Origin: Luteimonas terrae
GTDB lineage: Bacteria > Pseudomonadota > Gammaproteobacteria > Xanthomonadales > Xanthomonadaceae
DNA: 64,000 nt
NCBI RefSeq assembly: GCF_004358165.1
Contig: NZ_SMTG01000009.1
Coordinates: 1-64,000, forward strand
Direction: 5' to 3'
The position numbers were made by a program, and so were the translations under genes. The notes under the pieces were generated by a model. The model was not told the origin of the DNA. It searched no databases and was given only the letters and a program-made list of their open reading frames with translations. Shown here piece after piece: positions 25,703 through 33,592 of this stretch. Within the stretch, counting starts at the first letter, position 1. Each line of letters begins with the position of its first letter.

Positions 25703-26404
25703 TCAGCGCGCGACCAGCCCGCCTTCGCCCAGCGACACCCGTTGCAGGTCCACGCCATTGCCCTGCAGGCCCTGACGCACGCCCGCCGCCAGCGTGCGCA
25801 GCCCGTCTCGATTGCCTTCGCGCTTCATCGTCTGGTAGGTCAGCGCGGACACCATCGTCAGATACGCGGTGCGCTCGGCCTGCGCCTGCTTGGCGGCATC
25901 GCTCATCGCGGCCACTTCCGGAACCGCGGCCAGCGGCCCAATCAACTGGCGCCGCACGGCGCGCTGGCCAGCGGGCGACTGACGCGAGTCGCGATCGTTG
26001 ACGACCTCCCACGAGATCAGCAGATGCGCGGCAAGCACATCGCCGAGGTTGGCCGGGTCGTAGCCGTAGCGGCGCAGGATCTTGTCGAACTCGCGCAGCA
26101 TCTCGCCCGAGCCGATGACCTTCTCGAGGTCGGCGACCTGTTGCGGATTGCGCCCGAACGCGCGGATGGTCTCCTGCTGCACACGCGCACTGACGGCGGG
26201 ATCGCGGCGGAACGACAGAGCACGGACGGCGGCCGCCTCCACATCGGACGGCGCGGCCCGGGAGACGGCCTGCTGCAGCGCCCGTTGCACGGCAGCGTCG
26301 CCGTCAGCGGCACTGACCGAACTGAAGACGACGCATAGCGTCAGCAGTGCGAGTGCTCGAACGAGCCATGAGCCGCGCAATGCGGCGCGATTGGGATTTG
26401 CCAT
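25703..26404 (-). CDS. Sec-exported island protein, paralogue A
   Basis: 233-aa protein with a classical signal peptide (WLVRALALLTLCVVFSSVSA, ending near residue 32). Start at 26404 is set by AAGGAG 7 nt upstream. The mature part is helical. A central segment VIGSGEMLREFDKIL then LLISWEVV is shared with the next upstream gene (26466-27173), so the two are paralogues. It resembles DUF6683-type proteins, which I could not verify. Periplasmic, or surface after further transport. No dyad was found in the 61 nt upstream, so it may be read from the 27554 promoter. Confidence 0.7.
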   Translation of the reverse strand: MANPNRAALRGSWLVRALALLTLCVVFSSVSAADGDAAVQRALQQAVSRAAPSDVEAAAVRALSFRRDPAVSARVQQETIRAFGRNPQQVADLEKVIGSGEMLREFDKILRRYGYDPANLGDVLAAHLLISWEVVNDRDSRQSPAGQRAVRRQLIGPLAAVPEVAAMSDAAKQAQAERTAYLTMVSALTYQTMKREGNRDGLRTLAAGVRQGLQGNGVDLQRVSLGEGGLVAR

Positions 26405-26465
26405 GAGGAAACTCCTTGTATCCGGTTGATAAGCCAATCTGCGCCCGAGCGCAGCGAACGGCGAA

Positions 26466-27173
26466 TCAGCGTTCGACGAAGCCGTCTTTCGTCAGGTCGT
26501 AGCGCGCCAGATCGTTGTTCGATTGACGCAGAAAGTCATCGCGTACCGTTTCGCGGAACGATGCGATCTCAGCCGCATCCGTCGACCGGGACACGCGCGC
26601 GCTCTCACGCATCAGCACCGCGGCCAGAAGTTCGTAAAGGCGCCTCTGGCGTTGTCCTTCGGCCGAACGTTCGAATGCCGCGCTCTTCGTCCACAGCGCG
26701 TCCATCTGTTCGCGCAGGCCGCGGACCTGCTCGGGCGAAGCGCGGGTTCCGGCGTACGCCTCCCAGGACGCGACGAACAAGAGCACATTCGCCGACAGAA
26801 GCGCGTCGGGACTCAACCCTTCGTCCCGGTATCGGCTCCGCAGCAATGCGTCGGCCTCACCAGAACCCACGAACTGTGCGACATCGGAAATCCGCAGGGC
26901 GGTGAGCTGGCTGTAACCGGCGACGAAATCGCGATCCACCGCGGAAGCACCCGCGTCGGGCTGCGGCGACGAAGAATGTGCGTCCGGGCTCTCCTGTTGC
27001 GGGTTCGAGAATCCCGCCCGGTACGCCCGCAGGAAGTCCCCGTCCAGCTGCTTCGGATCGGTGGCAAGGGCAGACCCATCGGCAGCGGCCGTGTCGGTCG
27101 GCTGACCGGAACAGCCGCCGATTGCACCGCCACCGACCAGCAGAAGCAGCCCGATCTGAAAATGCCAGCGCAT
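26466..27173 (-). CDS. Sec-exported lipoprotein, paralogue B
   Basis: 235-aa predicted lipoprotein: hydrophobic signal with the lipobox IGGC at residues 18-21. A polar linker extends to about residue 80. The segment FVGSGEADALL then LLFVASWEAY (about 100-140) matches the paralogue at 25703-26404. The C-terminal part is helical and charged. The start codon abuts the stop of the gene upstream (27174), so translation is probably coupled. Function unknown; its place among secretion genes suggests an envelope part or chaperone. Confidence 0.7.
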   Translation of the reverse strand: MRWHFQIGLLLLVGGGAIGGCSGQPTDTAAADGSALATDPKQLDGDFLRAYRAGFSNPQQESPDAHSSSPQPDAGASAVDRDFVAGYSQLTALRISDVAQFVGSGEADALLRSRYRDEGLSPDALLSANVLLFVASWEAYAGTRASPEQVRGLREQMDALWTKSAAFERSAEGQRQRRLYELLAAVLMRESARVSRSTDAAEIASFRETVRDDFLRQSNNDLARYDLTKDGFVER

Positions 27174-27554
27174 TCAGTTGCGCTCGGCCTGGGCGTCACG
27201 ACGCCCCATCTCGGTGGCCCAGGCATTCGCGCTCGCGGCACCATCGGCCGCGACACGGCGCGCGTATTCCTTGCGCAGAACATCCAGCCGAGCCTCGCGC
27301 GTCATGCCGCTACCGGCGTAATCGGCTTCGTCGCGTGAATCGTTGTCCCGGGAATCCTTGTCCATGTTGCGCATTGCCGACTGCGACAGCGCGTTCTGGC
27401 CGTATCCCATGCCCAGATCCAGCGTGGCGCCAGGATCGTACTGGGCACCCGCCATCGCGGCCGGCAGCATCATGAGCGCGAAGAGCGCGCCGCGTCGGGC
27501 CCGCAGCTGGTGCCATGCCCCGCTCTCCGCCTTTGCCGTCTTTGCGTATCCCAT
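27174..27554 (-). CDS. Small Sec-exported protein with AAxAW motif
   Basis: 126-aa protein. AAGGAG 9 nt upstream decides the start at 27554. The signal peptide (ALFALMMLPAAMAGA) ends near residue 42. The mature part is polar, and near its end carries EYARRVAADGAASANAW, which lines up residue for residue with motifs in two other island proteins (28204-28620 and 28882-29187). First gene of a likely three-gene minus-strand unit with 26466 and 25703. Not recognised as any family. Confidence 0.65.
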   Translation of the reverse strand: MGYAKTAKAESGAWHQLRARRGALFALMMLPAAMAGAQYDPGATLDLGMGYGQNALSQSAMRNMDKDSRDNDSRDEADYAGSGMTREARLDVLRKEYARRVAADGAASANAWATEMGRRDAQAERN

Positions 27555-27644
27555 GATCCGGATCTCCTTGCCGACCTGCCCGCGAGCGTCACCCGCATGG
27601 CGTAAACGTGATGTCTCCACCGGGTATCGAATTACGAAAACGAA

Positions 27645-27673
27645 GAAGGGCAGGTGCAATGCACCTGCCCTTC
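27645..27673 (-). terminator. Terminator after the needle-like gene
   Basis: Near-perfect stem GAAGGGCAGGTGCA/TGCACCTGCCCTTC around a single A. On the minus strand it is followed by a T-rich stretch. It ends the 28017-27691 unit. Confidence 0.75.
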
Positions 27674-27690
27674 CGAAACGCGACGCGTGA

Positions 27691-28017
27691 TTACTGCTTG
27701 CGGGCGTTCGCGGCCAAACCTTCACCGATCGACTTGATGGCCGTCGAAATGGTGTTGGACAGCATGTTGAACATCTGCGACTCGGCCTGGAACTCGGTCT
27801 GGGTGGCGCTGAACTCCTGCGCGTCGTCCTTGCCCGTCAAACCATTGAGCTTTTCGCTGAGGTCGTTGAGCTTCTGGGCCTTCTCACCGAGGATGCTGCC
27901 CATCGCCTTGGCGATGGCCACCAGCCAGCTTTCACCCTTGCCGCCCTTGCCCTCGCCGCTGATGCTGTCGAGGCCGGCCTGGGCAATCTGCAGATTCACT
28001 TCGAAGTTGACGCTCAT
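27691..28017 (-). CDS. SctF paralogue: second needle/filament-like protein
   Basis: 108-aa helical protein, AGGAG 8 nt before the ATG. It aligns along its length with the predicted needle protein at 35490-35810: SWLVAIAKAMGSILGEKAQK against SWYEAMSRAWGQTLDQQATK, KLNDLSE against KITNLSD, QAESQM against TAESLR, and the last 26 residues share LSN, ST, S-G, L and RKQ with identical spacing. It has no Sec signal, as expected for a type III substrate. It forms its own unit with CTAGG site 2 upstream and a terminator downstream. It could build an alternative needle, a sheath or a filament extension. Ordinary needle proteins are about 80 aa, so both are somewhat long. Confidence 0.7.
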   Translation of the reverse strand: MSVNFEVNLQIAQAGLDSISGEGKGGKGESWLVAIAKAMGSILGEKAQKLNDLSEKLNGLTGKDDAQEFSATQTEFQAESQMFNMLSNTISTAIKSIGEGLAANARKQ

Positions 28018-28162
28018 TGGACTATCTCCTGGGTTTCAAAGTTTTGGAAAAACATGGAATCCGGGGTGACGATCCCGTCGCGCAATGCAACTGCAGCAAC
28101 CGGTGTACATCGCCATTTCGATCTGATGAGTCGATGCTGCTCGCCAGGGCCGACCTCGACAA

Positions 28163-28178
28163 CTAGGGCGTACCCTAG
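28163..28178. promoter_or_regulatory. CTAGG dyad, site 2
   Basis: CTAGGGCGTACCCTAG: perfect 6-bp arms. It lies 145 nt upstream of the minus-strand gene starting at 28017, and downstream of the stop at 28204. Confidence 0.7.
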
Positions 28179-28203
28179 AAAAGCGGAACGGCGTCAGCGC
28201 GTC

Positions 28204-28620
28204 TCAGGCAGCAGTTCGTTGTCCGTTGCCGTCCTGCCTGGCCAACCAGGCGCGCGCGGCGTCCTCGCCCTGTTCACGCGAGATGCGCGCGAATTCCAAG
28301 GCCCGTTTGACGCCCGGGTTGTCGAACACGCGATAGCTCTCGGCGAACGCCTGCTCGACTTCCTCGCTCCCGGCCTGATCGACCAGGCCGCTCGAGTGCA
28401 GCACGCCGAGCGTCTGCGCCAGACTCGCTCGAATCTGGGTGACGTCGGACGGGTCCTGCAGCGACGACATGTTGTCGAGCGCCTGCTCCATCTGCGCGAG
28501 CATGCTCTCCCGGCTGGCTGCGTCGATGTCACGCTGCTCGCGCAGCTCCGATTCGAAACGCTCGAGCAACGACGCGCGCAGCGCCTTGAAGTCGTTGGAC
28601 GGGTTGGATGCGGATGACAT
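28204..28620 (-). CDS. Small helical island protein, paralogue of 28882-29187
   Basis: 138-aa acidic helical protein with no signal peptide. AAGGAG 9 nt upstream sets the start at 28620. Two segments match the 101-aa protein at 28882: ELREQRDIDAASRESM against QLRQQGAIDANDENTL, and EFARISREQGEDAARAWLA against EYESRSERDGRDAADAWLA. Size, acidity and place suggest a type III chaperone or a small secreted protein, but no chaperone family is recognised. A single-gene unit with CTAGG site 3 upstream. Confidence 0.65.
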   Translation of the reverse strand: MSSASNPSNDFKALRASLLERFESELREQRDIDAASRESMLAQMEQALDNMSSLQDPSDVTQIRASLAQTLGVLHSSGLVDQAGSEEVEQAFAESYRVFDNPGVKRALEFARISREQGEDAARAWLARQDGNGQRTAA

Positions 28621-28785
28621 GCGCTCGAACTCCTTGCTGTGGATTGAGGCGGCCCGTCCGCTCTGGGCGTACGCGACGCGAATGGAATCGTTGAGGCTGC
28701 GGGCCGGGGGATGAAGCTTCCGTGGACGCACGCCACGGCCTCGCGGGCTCGTATGGATCATCCTGCCACCGGGACAGTCCCGCAT

Positions 28786-28801
28786 CTAGGTCGGGCCCTA
28801 G
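28786..28801. promoter_or_regulatory. CTAGG dyad, site 3
   Basis: CTAGGTCGGGCCCTAG: arms CTAGG/CCTAG. It lies 165 nt upstream of the minus-strand gene starting at 28620. Confidence 0.65.
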
Positions 28802-28826
28802 GCTCCGACAGAGCGCCCCGGAAACA

Positions 28827-28858
28827 CGAATGCCTGCAGCACGGGCCGCAGGCATTCG
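28827..28858 (-). terminator. Hairpin after the 29418-28882 unit
   Basis: Perfect 11-bp stem CGAATGCCTGC/GCAGGCATTCG with a 10-nt loop, 24 nt after the stop at 28882. Only a short T run (GTTTCC) follows on the minus strand. Confidence 0.6.
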
Positions 28859-28881
28859 CACGTACCAGCAGTCCTGCAGAG

Positions 28882-29187
28882 TCAGGCGTCGGACGTCTGG
28901 ACCGACGTCAACGAGTCGACCATCCGACGCGCATCCGCACCTTCACGCTCGCCCATCTCGCGCGATCGTTCAGCCAGCCAGGCATCTGCGGCATCCCTGC
29001 CGTCACGTTCACTGCGCGATTCGTACTCCGGCACCAGGGCCTTGAGTTCTTCCTGCACCGCTTCCAGACGTGCATCCATATGCCGGATGAGGGTGTTCTC
29101 GTCATTTGCATCGATCGCACCCTGCTGTCGCAGCTGGGCGAGACCATCGATCCATGCCTGGCGTTGTGCCTGCTGGTCGTACTGCAT
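28882..29187 (-). CDS. Small helical island protein with AAxAWLA motif
   Basis: 101-aa, highly charged, probably all-helical protein without a signal peptide. N-terminal half QLRQQGAIDA...HMDARL and C-terminal half EYESRSERDGRDAADAW both pair with the protein at 28204-28620. It starts 3 nt after the stop of the 75-aa glycine-rich gene and has no strong ribosome site, so translation is probably coupled to that gene. The pairing of an acidic helical protein with a small hydrophobic one is what a chaperone-substrate pair would look like; this is inference. Confidence 0.62.
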   Translation of the reverse strand: MQYDQQAQRQAWIDGLAQLRQQGAIDANDENTLIRHMDARLEAVQEELKALVPEYESRSERDGRDAADAWLAERSREMGEREGADARRMVDSLTSVQTSDA

Positions 29188-29190
29188 GGC

Positions 29191-29418
29191 TTACTTGCCG
29201 CCGAGGTTGAAGCTGAAGTTGAAGCCACCCTTGAACCCTTCACTGACGGCATCCTGCGCCGACTGCGGCAGGCCCAGGCCATCGAACAGGCCACTCAACG
29301 CCGAGTCGAACAGCTGGCCGACGAGATCGCCGAGCAGGTTGCCGATGATGCTGCCGAGCGGACCGCCGAACGCGGTGCCGATCAGAGAGCCGATGCCGGA
29401 AAAGACGTCACTGGACAT
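29191..29418 (-). CDS. 75-aa glycine-zipper hydrophobic protein
   Basis: Small protein with AAGGAG 8 nt before the ATG at 29418. Residues 6-50 are hydrophobic with Gly at 3-4 residue intervals (FSGIGSLIGTAFGGPLGSII), a glycine-zipper pattern that inserts into or oligomerises on membranes. The tail is KGGFNFSFNLGGK. No Sec signal cleavage site is evident. Upstream lies CTAGG site 4. Candidate small type III substrate, harpin-like or pore-forming; no family recognised. Confidence 0.6.
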   Translation of the reverse strand: MSSDVFSGIGSLIGTAFGGPLGSIIGNLLGDLVGQLFDSALSGLFDGLGLPQSAQDAVSEGFKGGFNFSFNLGGK

Positions 29419-29537
29419 GATGGAACTCCTTCTTGATTGAAATGAAAACGAACCCTTGAATCTCTGCGCGCCGGATTGTGGGAACCACATCAGCGCGACT
29501 GCAGAGCAAGTGTCCATTCGATTCATCGACGTGACAG

Positions 29538-29553
29538 CTAGGTCGTACCCCAT
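29538..29553. promoter_or_regulatory. CTAGG dyad, site 4 (degenerate right arm)
   Basis: CTAGGTCGTACCCCAT: good left arm, right arm CCCCAT instead of CCCTAG. It directly abuts site 5, so the two form a 32-bp tandem. Lies 119 nt upstream of the minus-strand gene at 29418. Confidence 0.5.
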
Positions 29554-29569
29554 CTAGGGTCCGCCCTAG
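29554..29569. promoter_or_regulatory. CTAGG dyad, site 5
   Basis: CTAGGGTCCGCCCTAG: arms CTAGGG/CCCTAG with the same 16-bp length. Its centre is about 53 nt upstream of the GNAT start codon, an activator-like position relative to the -10 at 29603. Confidence 0.7.
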
Positions 29570-29602
29570 ATCACGAAGACGGTGTGACATCCGTTCCCAC
29601 GC

Positions 29603-29608
29603 TATAAA
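29603..29608 (+). promoter_or_regulatory. -10 box, leaderless GNAT gene
   Basis: TATAAA, 6 nt before the ATG at 29615. No good -35 is seen at 17 nt spacing, which fits dependence on an activator bound at site 5. Confidence 0.55.
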
Positions 29609-29614
29609 ACGGAT

Positions 29615-30280
29615 ATGACGCCGCCGCCTCCCAACCCCATCGTCCCACCGCACGCGGGGCCGGTGTTCTCGCGCAGCGACCTGCCAGTCGATGGTCGCGA
29701 CTATCCGACCGCCGAACATCTACGCGGACGTCGCATACAACTGCACGGTTTTGCATTCCGGCATGTGATCGATCTGCTGCAGCTGGGTCGCGAGGAGCGC
29801 GTCACGCGCATGCTGCTCGACGATCCCATCGCCACGCTCGACGATGCGATGGGCCTGGTGGTCTGGGCAAACAAGCTCTACCGCGAGCGTCCCGGTCTGG
29901 GGCTGTGGCACACGCGCGATCGTGCTGGGCGATTCATCGGGCTGTTCTCGTTGACGCCGAGCGGCGACGCGGGGGACATCGCAATCGGCGTGCGGCTGCT
30001 GCCCTCGGCCTGGGGCCGGGGCTACGCGATCGAGGGCGGCGCTGCCCTGTGCGCGCACGCCTTCGACACCCTGCAGTTGCCGGCGTTGATCGCGCAGTGC
30101 GCGCCTGACAATCGGTCGGTACCGCCACTGCTGCTGCGACTGGGTTTCGAAGAGACCGCGAAGGGAGCGCAGTTCGGCAATCCCGCGCGACGGTTCCGCC
30201 TCGCAAGGGAGAACTGGCAGGGCCTGCGCCCGCGGCGCGTGGGCATGGGCGTGCAGGCCGGGCGACCGGCAGCCGAGTAG
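29615..30280 (+). CDS. GNAT acetyltransferase, island-linked
   Basis: 221-aa GNAT-fold protein of the RimJ/RimL type: GRFIGLFSLTP (strand beta4), IAIGVRLLPSAWGRGYAIEG (acetyl-CoA loop Q/RxxGxG/A as WGRGYA), and LIAQCAPDNRSVPPLLLRLGFE near the C-terminus. A Pro-rich N-terminus of 20 residues precedes the fold. It has no ribosome site; a TATAAA 6 nt upstream implies a leaderless mRNA. Since CTAGG site 5 lies just upstream, it probably belongs to the secretion regulon and could be an effector or could modify a system component. An unrelated cytoplasmic role is possible. Confidence 0.75.
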   Translation: MTPPPPNPIVPPHAGPVFSRSDLPVDGRDYPTAEHLRGRRIQLHGFAFRHVIDLLQLGREERVTRMLLDDPIATLDDAMGLVVWANKLYRERPGLGLWHTRDRAGRFIGLFSLTPSGDAGDIAIGVRLLPSAWGRGYAIEGGAALCAHAFDTLQLPALIAQCAPDNRSVPPLLLRLGFEETAKGAQFGNPARRFRLARENWQGLRPRRVGMGVQAGRPAAE

Positions 30281-30331
30281 ACGCGCCCGCCGCGCGCAGC
30301 AGACGCGAACGACCGGATCCGCGTCGACCGG

Positions 30332-31048
30332 TCAGCCGTGATAGTGCGGGTCGATCGTCAGCGTGCCCAGGTTCTGCTCGGCGAAACGCCTCGCCAGCTG
30401 GGGTCCGGCTTCGCGGATCGCATCGAAGCTGTCGCGCGAGCGGCTATCGGCCCGCAGCACCCAACCATCGGCGCTCTTGCTGAGCAGCAGGTCGGTGCCG
30501 GGCAGCGTGGCATCGGCCATGCGCAGCAGCACCTGTCCGTCGCCGCCCGGATCGCGCGCGTCGTGCACGGCCATCTGACGGACATGCTTTTCCATCATGT
30601 CGAACAGATGGCCGGCGTTCGATGCCGCTGCCGCCGGAGACGCCGAGGGCGCACCGTCGCGCAGGGCCATCTGCGCCTGCAGCATCGCCGCCGACTCCAT
30701 GCCCTGTGACTGGGCGCCGAAACCCGGGTCGTGCTGCTGCCGGAAGGTGCGTGCATCGACGACGTCGCTCAGCGACTGGCGTGCCTTGAAGGCTTCCTGC
30801 TGGCTGGCCGCTTCGGCCATCTCGCCTTCCTGCAGCCCGCCTTCGCCCTGCAGCACACCTGCTGCGCTGCCCTCTTCCTGCAGTCCGGCCAGATCGCCAC
30901 GCGCTTGCTGCATCATCGAGCGGAACTGGTCCACACGCTCACGCGGTGGTGCGTCCTTGGCGTCGGCCTTGGCCTGTCGGTCGACCTCGCGGTTGCGCGC
31001 GGTCTGGTCCGGCGGACGGGATGCGGAATCGTTGCGCTGTACGCTCAT
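30332..31048 (-). CDS. sctP: T3SS needle-length regulator family protein SctP
   Basis: 238-aa protein at the 3' end of the injectisome operon. The N-terminal half (to about residue 150) is polar and rich in Gln, Ala and Glu, as in molecular-ruler proteins. The C-terminal 80 residues (LLLSKSADGWVLRADSRS then GTLTIDPHYHG) match the substrate-specificity-switch domain pattern of SctP/HpaP. Expected to be secreted early and to set needle length and switch SctU. Start 31048 is 17 nt after the sctO stop. Assignment rests on position and the C-terminal pattern. Confidence 0.7.
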   Translation of the reverse strand: MSVQRNDSASRPPDQTARNREVDRQAKADAKDAPPRERVDQFRSMMQQARGDLAGLQEEGSAAGVLQGEGGLQEGEMAEAASQQEAFKARQSLSDVVDARTFRQQHDPGFGAQSQGMESAAMLQAQMALRDGAPSASPAAAASNAGHLFDMMEKHVRQMAVHDARDPGGDGQVLLRMADATLPGTDLLLSKSADGWVLRADSRSRDSFDAIREAGPQLARRFAEQNLGTLTIDPHYHG

Positions 31049-31065
31049 CGTCGTCTCCTCGTGTC

Positions 31066-31548
31066 CTACTGCCGCGCCATGTAGCGCGCCTGGATCAGGT
31101 CTTCGTTGACCGCTTCTTCCTGTCGCTCGAACTGCCCACGCTGCTCGCGCTTCCACAGGTCGCGGCGCTTCTCGAGCGCATCCTGTCGACCTTTCGCCCG
31201 GAAGAAGGCGTCACGCGCGTCCTGCAGGACCGTTTCGGCCTGGCGCACTGCCTCCTGCGCCTTCGACAGACGCTGCTGCGCGCCGACGATCTGCTCGCCG
31301 AGCAGATCGATGTGCGCCTCGCGCTGCGTCATCGCCGCGGGCCAGGGCACGCCCGGCGGCGGTGGATCGAGCAGCCGCACGCGGTGGTCGCTGCGGTCGC
31401 GCTCGAGTCCGGTCAGCTCCGTCTGCACCCGCGTGCAGGCATCGATGCACTGCTGCAGCACGCGCTGCTTCTCCAGCACGACCATGCGCGCCGCCTCGGT
31501 GCGGTGCTCGCGCAACTGGAGCAGCGTCTGCAGCGGATAGCGCTTCAT
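31066..31548 (-). CDS. sctO: T3SS stalk protein SctO
   Basis: 160-aa protein, nearly all coiled coil: start [20 protein letters not shown], then a Pro-rich turn [10 protein letters not shown] near residue 61, then a second long helix. This helical hairpin is the shape of SctO/FliJ, which joins the ATPase hexamer to SctV. Start at 31548 overlaps the sctN stop (ATGA), so translation is coupled. Confidence 0.82.
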   Translation of the reverse strand: MKRYPLQTLLQLREHRTEAARMVVLEKQRVLQQCIDACTRVQTELTGLERDRSDHRVRLLDPPPPGVPWPAAMTQREAHIDLLGEQIVGAQQRLSKAQEAVRQAETVLQDARDAFFRAKGRQDALEKRRDLWKREQRGQFERQEEAVNEDLIQARYMARQ

Positions 31549-32900
31549 CCGAACAGCTTCCGCAGGGCGCCGGCCGACGCGTCGAAGGGTACCAGTTCGT
31601 GCTCGGACTGCTGCAGCAGGGTGCGGATCGGGCCGATCTTCTCGATGGCGATGTCGGCGTCGGCGTCGGTGCCTCGCTTGTATTCGCCCAGCTGCAACAA
31701 CAGCTCGATGTCCTGGTGCTTGGCGAGGTACTTGCGCAGCTGGCCCGCCGCGCGCAGATGCGCCTTGTCGACCACGCGCGGCATCGTGCGGCTCAGGCTG
31801 GTGAGCACGTCGATCGCCGGGTAGTGGTACGCGGCCGCGAGTTTGCGCGAGAGCACGATGTGGCCATCGAGGATCGAACGCACTTCCTCCACGATCGGGT
31901 CGCCACCGTCCTCGTCTTCGGCCAGCACGGTGTAGAACGCGGTGATCGATCCCTTGTCGTTGTTGCCCGCGCGCTCGAACAGCTTGGGCATCTCGCTGAA
32001 GACCGACGGCGGAAAGCCGCGCCGTGCCGGCGGCTCGCCGATCGCCAGGCCCACGTCGCGCAGCGCGCGCGCGAAACGCGTGACCGAGTCCACCAGCAGC
32101 AGCACACGCTTGCCCTGGTCGCGGAAATACTCGGCAATCGCGGTCCCGACCCACGCCGCGCGGCTGCGTTCGAGCGCCGGCCGGTCGGAAGTCGCGACGA
32201 CGACGACCGACTTCGCCAGGCCTTCGGCGCCGAGATTGTCGTGAATGAATTCGTTGACCTCGCGACCGCGCTCGCCGACCAGCACGATCACGTTGACGTC
32301 GGCATCGCCGCCGCGCGCCAGCATGCCCAGCAGGGTGCTCTTGCCGCCGCCGGCGACGGCGAAGATGCCGATGCGCTGGCCCTCGCCTGCGGTCATGGTC
32401 GCATCGATCGCGCGCACGCCGGTCGAGAACGGGCGTTCGATCAGGGTGCGCGACAGCGGGTTCGGCGACGCGGCGTAGATCGGGCCGTCGGTCGTCGCGC
32501 CCAGCGAGCCCTTGTCGTCGATCGGCGCGCCGTGTGCATCGAGCACGCGGCCGAGCAGCCCGTCGCCGACCGGTACCGAGGCCTGTTTGCCGGTCGCATA
32601 GACCTCGGTCGTCGAGGCGATGCCATCGAGCGGACCGAGCGGCGTCAGCAGGGTCAGCTGCTTCGACACGCCGACGACTTCGGCAGCGAGTTCGAAGTTC
32701 GCGTCGCCGGGATTGCGCAGATAGCAGAGTTCGCCGATCGCCGCGCGCAGGCCGGTGGCACGGATCAGCGTGCCGTAAGCCTCGCTGACGCGACCCACGC
32801 GCTCGATCGTCTGCACCTGCCCGAGCGCGTGCAGCAGCGGATCGGGCGCCGCGACGCTGGCGCCGGGGTCGAGCAGGGTCAGGGCGGGGCCGGCCGTCAT
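31545..32900 (-). CDS. sctN: T3SS ATPase SctN
   Basis: 451-aa hexameric ATPase that unfolds and releases substrates at the export gate. Walker A is [11 protein letters not shown] (about residues 181-191), Walker [14 protein letters not shown], and the type III ATPase signature [15 protein letters not shown] is intact. The N-terminal beta-barrel part is present. The stop overlaps sctO and the start overlaps the sctL stop (both ATGA). Confidence 0.96.
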   Translation of the reverse strand: MTAGPALTLLDPGASVAAPDPLLHALGQVQTIERVGRVSEAYGTLIRATGLRAAIGELCYLRNPGDANFELAAEVVGVSKQLTLLTPLGPLDGIASTTEVYATGKQASVPVGDGLLGRVLDAHGAPIDDKGSLGATTDGPIYAASPNPLSRTLIERPFSTGVRAIDATMTAGEGQRIGIFAVAGGGKSTLLGMLARGGDADVNVIVLVGERGREVNEFIHDNLGAEGLAKSVVVVATSDRPALERSRAAWVGTAIAEYFRDQGKRVLLLVDSVTRFARALRDVGLAIGEPPARRGFPPSVFSEMPKLFERAGNNDKGSITAFYTVLAEDEDGGDPIVEEVRSILDGHIVLSRKLAAAYHYPAIDVLTSLSRTMPRVVDKAHLRAAGQLRKYLAKHQDIELLLQLGEYKRGTDADADIAIEKIGPIRTLLQQSEHELVPFDASAGALRKLFG

Positions 32901-33571
32901 GCACTCGCCGCCGTGCTGGCCTGCGCCAGTGCCGCGCGAATCGCTTCGATCTGCTGGCTCACGCCCGCGCGGACTTCGCCCGCTTCCGAGACGACCACGC
33001 AGCTCAGCGGATCGAGACTTTCGTCGTCGACCAGTTCGATCACGCCCACGCCCGGGTGCGCCTGGCGCACTGCGCCCAGACCCTGCTCCACGCCCTCGCG
33101 CGCATCGGGATGCACGCGGATCATCAGGAACTGTTCGGCCTGCGCGGACTCGACGGCGCGCATGACCAGCGCCGGCACCACCTGCGAGGCATCGAAGCTC
33201 GGCGCGATGCGGGCGACGATCGCGCAGGCGAGATCACCGATGCGACCCACCGCATCGCCCAGCACGCGCGCACGCCGCTCGTTGAGCGAGGCGAGCTGCT
33301 CGGTCATCTGCTGCTTCACGCGCTCCAGGCCTTCGGCGAATCCGTCCGCGTAACCTTGCTCGCGTGCCTTCCGGATCTCCGCCTCGGCCTCGTCGTACAG
33401 CGCATTGACCCGCGCGAGCAATGTATCGAGCTCATCGATCGACTGCCATTCGACTGCGCGGATGATCGGTGCGGAGACACCGCGCTGGAACTGGCGACGT
33501 TCGAAGACGGCGGCCGCGCGTGACGCGACGCGACGGTTCGGAGCGGCGGACGTAGCGTCGGGTGTCGGCAT
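32897..33571 (-). CDS. sctL: T3SS ATPase stator SctL
   Basis: 224-aa cytoplasmic protein of the YscL/HrpE/FliH family. The N-terminus is polar. A central helix rich in Glu/Arg/Ala (about 55-95, [18 protein letters not shown]) matches the stalk, and the C-terminal domain (about 110-215) has the V-type stator-like pattern [16 protein letters not shown]. It links the ATPase to the SctQ pods and holds it in check. Overlaps sctN by 4 nt. Confidence 0.87.
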   Translation of the reverse strand: MPTPDATSAAPNRRVASRAAAVFERRQFQRGVSAPIIRAVEWQSIDELDTLLARVNALYDEAEAEIRKAREQGYADGFAEGLERVKQQMTEQLASLNERRARVLGDAVGRIGDLACAIVARIAPSFDASQVVPALVMRAVESAQAEQFLMIRVHPDAREGVEQGLGAVRQAHPGVGVIELVDDESLDPLSCVVVSEAGEVRAGVSQQIEAIRAALAQASTAASA

Positions 33572-33592
33572 GCGGGCTCCGTCGGACGTGGC

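Noticed and set aside
27000..27020. tRNA T-arm-like sequence with TTCGAGAA
   Set aside because: The stem only closes with a 9-base loop, there is no acceptor or anticodon arm nearby, and it lies inside a lipoprotein gene.
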